Origin: an uncultured Bacteroidota bacterium
GTDB taxonomy: Bacteria > Bacteroidota > Bacteroidia > Chitinophagales > Chitinophagaceae
Assembly (NCBI GenBank): GCA_903913355.1
Contig: CAIWKU010000087.1
Span: 1-10,315 of the forward strand
DNA: 10,315 bases
Direction: 5' to 3'
In this document: piece after piece, positions 6,247 through 10,315 of the stretch
How positions within the stretch are numbered: the stretch's first letter is position 1
Layout of the letters: every line of letters begins with the position of its first letter
Translations under genes and position numbers: made by a program
Notes under the pieces: model-generated
The model's database searches: none
Told to the model about the DNA's origin: nothing
Seen by the model: only the letters and a program-made list of their open reading frames with translations

Positions 6247-6634
6247 GACTTTTCGCTGCATTGGGGTCGTCTTTGTATTTAGAAGGGCATTTCAATAGAA
6301 TATCCTTACACTCAAAATGGTCACCCTGCATTTTACCTTTTAACACGATACGGTCACTTTTTTCCATATCGGTGGGTTTGTTATTATGATAAACCACTTT
6401 GATACTATTACCGAGCGAGTCAACCGCAGTAAATACCAGGTAATTGGGATTTTTGACAGCATCGTACTCAACAGGTTGCCTTTTATCTAATTTGGCAATC
6501 AGGTTTACGAACTTACCTTCTTTCTGTTTGGCAGAAGAAATGGTTTCGTAAGTAGTCAGATCACCGGTATAACTGATCAGCACCACAATAGAAATAGCAA
6601 TCAGAACCAGGATAGCGATGTTTGTCTTCTTCAT
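6224..6634 (-). CDS. ccmE: CcmE heme chaperone, CxxxY variant
   Basis: CcmE, the membrane-anchored periplasmic chaperone that binds heme covalently and delivers it to CcmF. The 136-residue protein has one N-terminal anchor helix (about 5-22), then the beta-barrel with the GKFVNLIAKL strand (40-49), FTAVDSLGNSIKVVYH (68-83), and the heme-site end LLKCPSKY (113-120). The usual HxxxY motif is CxxxY here (Cys116, Tyr120). Variants with Cys are described from archaea and sulfate reducers (Desulfovibrio-type CcmE). The start at 6632-6634 (MKKTN) is preferred over the upstream ATG at 6665-6667 because a -7 promoter motif lies at 6654-6661, inside that longer frame, and because the anchor then starts normally. 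It is followed by ccmF after 62 bases. Family confident; Cys chemistry inferred. Confidence 0.9.
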   Translation of the reverse strand: MKKTNIAILVLIAISIVVLISYTGDLTTYETISSAKQKEGKFVNLIAKLDKRQPVEYDAVKNPNYLVFTAVDSLGNSIKVVYHNNKPTDMEKSDRIVLKGKMQGDHFECKDILLKCPSKYKDDPNAAKSLPSPVNG

Positions 6635-6653
6635 GAATAAGTTATTTACCCTG

Positions 6654-6661
6654 CAAAAGTA
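6654..6661 (-). promoter_or_regulatory. Probable -7 promoter element of ccmE-ccmF
   Basis: Read on the minus strand this is TACTTTTG followed by C, an exact match to the Bacteroidota -7 consensus TAnnTTTG. The G lies 19 bases before the ATG at 6634, so transcription should start about 13-15 bases upstream of it. A clear TTTG at -33 is not seen. A small inverted repeat (GCTGA 6683-6687 / TCAGC 6694-6698) lies just upstream, near where a -33 element or regulator would sit. Confidence 0.6.
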
Positions 6662-6808
6662 GCCCAAAATGAATTTGAAACCGCTGACGATTATCAGCAG
6701 ACTATATGAAACCCGTTATAAAAACGGATAACCGATAGAAATAGAATGGAAACCCATGTATACCCTTGTTTAACTAACACTGTTAAATTGGGCAAGAACT
6801 GTCATTCT

Positions 6809-6841
6809 TTTGTCAAAATCCCCAAAATGAAGCTAAATTTG
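6809..6841 (+). promoter_or_regulatory. Probable promoter of the arginase-family gene (-33 and -7)
   Basis: TTTG at 6809-6812 and TAAATTTG at 6834-6841 (followed by C) are separated by 21 bases, a full match to the Bacteroidota TTTG/TAnnTTTG promoter at normal spacing. Transcription would start near 6846-6849, giving a leader of about 20-25 bases before the ATG at 6870. It is the best promoter in the window and diverges from the ccmE promoter about 170 bases away. Confidence 0.7.
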
Positions 6842-6869
6842 CGCCCTGTTTGCATTTTAAGAAAATACC

Positions 6870-7910
6870 ATGTCTGATTTATCGCATTTTGATCCCAATT
6901 CCGTGGGTAATCCTTCCAACAATATTTTTGGATTACCCTTCAGCGAAGAAGACGCCCGACTCGTAATTCTACCCATACCCTGGGAAGTGACGGTAAGTTA
7001 TGGTGCCGGCACATCAAGAGCAGCAGAACACGTGTATAAAGCCAGCAAACAGGTGGATATTTTTGATACCGATGGCCACCAGGGTTGGAAGCAGGGTTTT
7101 TTTATGAAGCCGGTTGATAAACGAATTTTACTGAAAAGTGATTACCTGCGCAAAGAAGCCGAGTTGTATATCGACTATATTTCAAAAGGCGATGATATTC
7201 AGAAGAATAAATTCATGTGCAAAAGTCTGAAAGAGATCAATGAAGGAAGTTTATTCCTGAATGAATGGGTATATGATCAAACCAGAGAACTGCTCAATCA
7301 AGGTAAATTAGTGGGCATTCTGGGTGGAGACCACAGCACACCCATTGGTTTTATGAAAGCATTAGCGGAAAAACATGGTGATTTCGGAATTTTGCAAATA
7401 GATGCCCATTGCGATCTGCGGAAGAGTTATGAATATTTTACCTATTCACATGCTTCTATTATGTACAATGCCTTACAGGAAATTCCGGCTATCCATAAAC
7501 TGGTTCAGGTGGGTGTACGTGATTATTGTGAAGAAGAATGGGATTTGATTTGTAACAGCAACCATCGGGTAGTTACTTATTTTGATAAAGCCATCAAGGA
7601 AAGACAATTTGAAGGGGAACGCTGGAAAGAAATTGTTACAGAAATCATTGAGCACCTGCCGGAGAAGGTTTACCTCAGTTTTGATATCGATGGATTGGAC
7701 AGAAAATTCTGTCCCAATACTGGCACCCCCGTACCCGGTGGATTAGAAATGGAAGAAGTACTTTATCTGGTTAAAAAAATATCAGAAAGCGGTCGTAAAC
7801 TAATTGGCTTTGACCTTGTAGAAATCAGCATTGGACAAACCGACTGGGATGCCAATGTGGGTGCCAGAATTCTTTGGCGATTATGCAATTTGCTGGTGAA
7901 TAATCAGTAA
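6870..7910 (+). CDS. Arginase/agmatinase-family ureohydrolase
   Basis: A 346-residue cytoplasmic binuclear-manganese hydrolase of the ureohydrolase superfamily (arginase, agmatinase, formimidoylglutamase), which split a guanidino or formimino group from their substrates. All six metal ligands are present: His155 (GGDHS, 152-156), Asp178, His180 and Asp182 (DAHCD, 178-182), Asp272 and Asp274 (SFDIDGLD, 270-277). Glu318 in LVEIS matches the conserved acidic residue near the active site. The common DP after the last motif is DR here (Asp277-Arg278). An insertion at about 85-125 makes it longer than the ~300-residue classical enzymes. It has its own promoter and stands alone, divergent from ccmE. 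The substrate cannot be fixed from sequence; polyamine synthesis from agmatine or arginine breakdown are the main options. Confidence 0.88.
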   Translation: MSDLSHFDPNSVGNPSNNIFGLPFSEEDARLVILPIPWEVTVSYGAGTSRAAEHVYKASKQVDIFDTDGHQGWKQGFFMKPVDKRILLKSDYLRKEAELYIDYISKGDDIQKNKFMCKSLKEINEGSLFLNEWVYDQTRELLNQGKLVGILGGDHSTPIGFMKALAEKHGDFGILQIDAHCDLRKSYEYFTYSHASIMYNALQEIPAIHKLVQVGVRDYCEEEWDLICNSNHRVVTYFDKAIKERQFEGERWKEIVTEIIEHLPEKVYLSFDIDGLDRKFCPNTGTPVPGGLEMEEVLYLVKKISESGRKLIGFDLVEISIGQTDWDANVGARILWRLCNLLVNNQ

Positions 7911-7939
7911 TCTATTTTTCAAATCCTTCTCAACGAAAC

Positions 7940-8024
7940 CTCTGCCCTTCCTTTCTCTGCGGCGAAAAATGTACCCTAGAAATTTACAGCAGAGAACAAT
8001 AAAAACAGCGTTAGCGCAGAGAAA
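7940..8024. repeat. Intergenic inverted-repeat element with CTCTGC units
   Basis: TTTCTCTGCG (7952-7961) is the exact reverse complement of CGCAGAGAAA (8015-8024). The same left arm also pairs with GCAGAGAA at 7989-7996 over 8 bases, so two alternative hairpins are possible. A further CTCTGC is at 7940-7945. It fills most of the 183-bp spacer after the arginase-family gene. It may act as that gene's 3' end or be a dispersed intergenic repeat; no U-tract directly follows the 10-bp stem. Confidence 0.55.
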
Positions 8025-8093
8025 TTCAGAAATATTTTTGAAATTATTTTTTGCATAAAAACCTGCATCTTTACTCACTAATTTGAAAGGACC

Positions 8094-8657
8094 ATGGAAG
8101 GAAAAGAATATGATTATATACTGGTATTTAAAGGAACCGGACACGGATTGGTGAACCGTATCAGTAAGTTGATGTTATTATTAGCTATCAGTATTTTCAT
8201 TTTTTCATCCATATTCCCGTTTAGCAAAACCTCTATTCTTCCTCTGATCATTACTGCCGCTATTATTGGATGGTGGGTATACCTTTATCTGCAACAAAAA
8301 AAAGGGAATATTTTGTACTACCGGATTGCACTAATGTTTGCCGCGTATGGTTGGTATATACAGCCCAAAGGGTTATTAATTGCCCTTGTTTACCTGGTTG
8401 CAGCTTTATTGGAAAAGCAGGTCAAGTTTCCGGATGAAGTGGCTTTTGATAATGAGGAGATCGTATTCAATAGTTTTCCGAAAAAATTCTATCCCTGGAA
8501 TACTTTCCGGAACATTGTATTAAAAGATGGGCTACTCACCATTGATTTTATGAATAATAAACTCATTCAGAAAGAATTAGAATCGGTAACTACCAAAAAA
8601 GAAGAAGAAGAATTTAATGAATTCTGCAGGGCCAGACTTAGCCCGGTTACTGTCTAA
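8094..8657 (+). CDS. Small membrane protein with a possible PH-like C-terminal domain
   Basis: A 187-residue protein I cannot name. It has four hydrophobic segments in two hairpins (about 25-43, 47-67, 74-89 and 92-107), then a soluble C-terminal part (110-187). The pattern in 117-160, with VAFDNEEIVF, PWNTFRNIVLKDGLLTIDF and a run of short alternating strands, resembles bacterial PH-like (YcxB-type) domains on the inner face of the membrane; this is inference from pattern only. The tail is rich in Lys and Glu (163-175). An AAAGGA stretch just before the ATG could serve as ribosome site. It lies 51 bases before the radical SAM gene, but that gene has its own -7 motif, so the two need not form an operon. 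Confidence 0.75.
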   Translation: MEGKEYDYILVFKGTGHGLVNRISKLMLLLAISIFIFSSIFPFSKTSILPLIITAAIIGWWVYLYLQQKKGNILYYRIALMFAAYGWYIQPKGLLIALVYLVAALLEKQVKFPDEVAFDNEEIVFNSFPKKFYPWNTFRNIVLKDGLLTIDFMNNKLIQKELESVTTKKEEEEFNEFCRARLSPVTV

Positions 8658-8696
8658 TCATTTAGCCGCATTCTACTGATTTTTAGTTTTTACAGT

Positions 8697-8704
8697 TACT
8701 TTTG
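8697..8704 (+). promoter_or_regulatory. Probable -7 promoter element of the radical SAM gene
   Basis: TACTTTTG followed by C matches TAnnTTTG and is identical to the ccmE element. It ends four bases before the ATG at 8709, so transcription should start at about the first codon. Either the mRNA is leaderless or translation begins at the second in-frame ATG (8715) with a leader of a few bases. No TTTG at -33 is seen. Confidence 0.5.
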
Positions 8705-8708
8705 CCAG

Positions 8709-10022
8709 ATGGCAATGGATCAATCCCCCTATTTATTGTATTCGGATGGAAATGGAAATATATTTGAAGATACCAGTCTCTATGCTGTTGGCAGGGCCGG
8801 CTGGGATGCATTTCCTGTTCCGGCAGAAGAATGGATTGAATTACCCGATGGCGGAAATTTATATGAACTACCCGGCAGAAGGGGTATCGGGATAGATGTT
8901 ACCAGTGGCGAAATGAGACTATGTGAGAAAGGCTGGGCAGTAGCTGCTTTTATTCCACCAGCTCATACCGGTCTTTACCTGGCAGCTTTTGAAACCCTCC
9001 CTGAAGCCCCTACCTTACCTTTATTTTGTTATACTGCAGCAGGATGGCTGAATGAAAAAACCTATGTACCAGCCGTACGGATTGAAAAAGATATTCGCCA
9101 GGAAAATGCAGGATATAATGAGGAGCAGATAGAGAAAGGAACCTTGCATCTTTTACAGAATTATCCGGAAAACAGACTGGTAAAGCACCTGATGGAGAAT
9201 TGCTGCATGACCTATCATTGTCCGGCCGCACGCAATTTTGCTTTAGGCAGATGGGAATGTCCTGTACCTACCTCCCCTGCCTGTAATGCCAATTGTATCG
9301 GTTGCATTTCATTTCAACCCGAAGAAGAAACGATTGTATCAACTCAGGACAGATTAACGTTTAAACCCAGCGCCGAAGAAATCGTTGAATTTACGGTTCC
9401 ACACCTCCTGAATGCTGATTTTCCGATCATCAGTTTTGGTCAGGGTTGTGAAGGTGAACCCTTATTAATGTGGGAAACCATACGAGAATCCATTATTGAG
9501 ATTCGCAAACATACACAGCGAGGCAGTATCAATATCAATACCAATGGTTCAAAACCGGATGCGGTAAAAGCATTATGCGAAGCGGGATTAAATAGTATTC
9601 GGGTAAGTACCAATTCTGCAAGAAAACATATTTATGAACCTTATTACAGACCCAATAATTACCAGTTTGAAGATATCATCGAAAGTTTACGTGTGGTAAG
9701 ATCATTTGGGGGATGGGCCAGTATCAATTATTTTGTTTTTCCCGGAATGACAGATAGTGTGGAGGAATATGAAGCATTGCGCAAACTGATTATTAATACA
9801 GACCTCAGTATGATCCAGTGGCGAAATTTCAATATTGATCCGGATTGGTATATGGGAAAAATTGGTGTGCATGAAACGGGAGAAATGCTGGGTGTAAAAC
9901 AACTGATGGATTTGATACGTGCTGAGTTTCCAAAACTTCGGTTTGGGTATTTCAATCCATCAATGGAAAGAATGAAAGGAGATTATGAGCATCATTTTGC
10001 CGGTGGTGAATTGTATAAATAG
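8709..10022 (+). CDS. Uncharacterised radical SAM protein
   Basis: A 437-residue cytoplasmic radical SAM enzyme that should bind a [4Fe-4S] cluster through the CNANCIGC motif (Cys192, Cys196, Cys199) and cleave S-adenosylmethionine. Other core features are GQGCEGEP at 245-252 (SAM-binding GGE equivalent, with an extra Cys247), NINTNGS at 275-281, SIRVSTNS at 296-303 and SINYFVFPG at 338-346. The N-terminal ~180 residues are a separate region ending in CCMTYHCPAARNF (165-177) and GRWECPVP; its cysteines (165, 166, 171, 184) could hold a second cluster, though this is inference. No peptide-precursor gene or known partner is nearby, and no SPASM-type C-terminal cysteine cluster is present. The start is ATG at 8709 or, two codons on, 8715. 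It belongs to a widespread-looking but functionally unassigned family. Confidence 0.85.
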   Translation: MAMDQSPYLLYSDGNGNIFEDTSLYAVGRAGWDAFPVPAEEWIELPDGGNLYELPGRRGIGIDVTSGEMRLCEKGWAVAAFIPPAHTGLYLAAFETLPEAPTLPLFCYTAAGWLNEKTYVPAVRIEKDIRQENAGYNEEQIEKGTLHLLQNYPENRLVKHLMENCCMTYHCPAARNFALGRWECPVPTSPACNANCIGCISFQPEEETIVSTQDRLTFKPSAEEIVEFTVPHLLNADFPIISFGQGCEGEPLLMWETIRESIIEIRKHTQRGSININTNGSKPDAVKALCEAGLNSIRVSTNSARKHIYEPYYRPNNYQFEDIIESLRVVRSFGGWASINYFVFPGMTDSVEEYEALRKLIINTDLSMIQWRNFNIDPDWYMGKIGVHETGEMLGVKQLMDLIRAEFPKLRFGYFNPSMERMKGDYEHHFAGGELYK

Positions 10023-10088
10023 CCTTTGTCAATTTCCACATCATTATCATTACTCACAATCAAATTACCGTCATTTTATTATTCCTTA

Positions 10089-10315
10089 ATGCTTACAACC
10101 CATCCCAAAAAAGATATTTACTTGGGCATATTACTCGCTACACTGGCGGTTGTAATCTGGTCTGGTAATTTTGTTATTGCAAGGGGTGTTAGTGCACAGG
10201 TAGGGCCGTTTAGCCTGGCATTTTACAGATGGGCCACGGCAACTTGTATTATGGCCCCTATCGCATGGAAATCTTTTTCGAGCGAGAAAAAGCTATTATA
10301 TACCCATAGAAAATA
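10089..10315 (+). CDS. EamA/DMT-family transporter, 5' part only
   Basis: The first 75 codons of a protein cut by the window end. It begins MLTTHPKKD, then a transmembrane helix (about 10-32) containing VIWSGNFVIARG, followed by PFSLAFYRW and a second helix (about 45-60). These are the opening features of EamA-domain drug/metabolite transporters, inner-membrane permeases normally of about 290-300 residues with ten helices. The ATG at 10089 is the first in frame with a normal charged start before helix 1. It lies 66 bases after the radical SAM gene on the same strand; no promoter motif was recognised between them, so read-through is possible. Substrate unknown. Confidence 0.85.
   Translation, partial: MLTTHPKKDIYLGILLATLAVVIWSGNFVIARGVSAQVGPFSLAFYRWATATCIMAPIAWKSFSSEKKLLYTHRK

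Noticed and set aside
6635..6667. Upstream ATG for ccmE adding 11 residues
   Set aside because: The -7 promoter motif at 6654-6661 lies inside this extension, and the anchor helix has a normal start at MKKTN (6634).
8078..8085. -7 promoter element before the membrane-protein gene
   Set aside because: CTAATTTG is one base short between TA and TTTG, and no properly spaced -33 TTTG was found.
7881..8144. 87-codon minus-strand frame across the spacer before the membrane-protein gene
   Set aside because: It overlaps the ends of two well-supported plus-strand genes and the repeat element, and shows no family features.
9702..9955. Two overlapping minus-strand frames within the radical SAM gene
   Set aside because: They lie wholly inside a well-supported plus-strand gene and have no domain-like content; shadows.

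Overview
The window reads as ordinary chromosomal DNA of a member of the Bacteroidota, most likely Chitinophagales/Chitinophagaceae. The reasons are the Bacteroidota-type -7 promoter motif (TAnnTTTG, each time followed by C) in front of several genes, few clear Shine-Dalgarno sites, low GC, a DUF4294 protein, a Bacteroidota-style CcmF with a large C-terminal periplasmic domain, and short repeats in the intergenic DNA. The genus cannot be fixed from the sequence alone.

Layout. Bases 1-1191 carry no convincing gene. They are very AT-rich to about 760, then turn into a C-rich tract and a cluster of inverted repeats, ending in a 23-bp-arm hairpin built from 8-base units (1032-1101). On the plus strand follow an endonuclease/exonuclease/phosphatase-fold protein (1192-1902, TTG start), clpS (2013-2321) and aat (2371-3015). 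The next three genes run on the minus strand, transcribed from right to left: ccmE (6634-6224), ccmF (6161-3705) and a DUF4294 secreted protein (3662-3012), whose stop codon overlaps that of aat. A 202-235 bp divergent promoter region separates ccmE from an arginase/agmatinase-family hydrolase (6870-7910, plus). After a 183-bp spacer with an inverted-repeat element come a small four-helix membrane protein (8094-8657), a large uncharacterised radical SAM protein (8709-10022) and the first 75 codons of an EamA/DMT-family transporter cut by the window end (10089-10315).

How the genes work together. ClpS and Aat are the adaptor and the tagging enzyme of the bacterial N-degron pathway: Aat adds Leu/Phe to protein N-termini and ClpS hands such proteins to ClpAP-type proteases. 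CcmE and CcmF are the heme chaperone and heme lyase of System I cytochrome c maturation. This CcmE has Cys where most have the heme-binding His (CxxxY instead of HxxxY). The remaining genes are linked only by position.

No clear new defence, mobile or biosynthetic system is visible. The points most worth a second look are the CxxxY CcmE, the radical SAM protein with its ~180-residue N-terminal region, the 8-base tandem repeats in separate spacers, and two promoters placed so that their transcripts should be leaderless.
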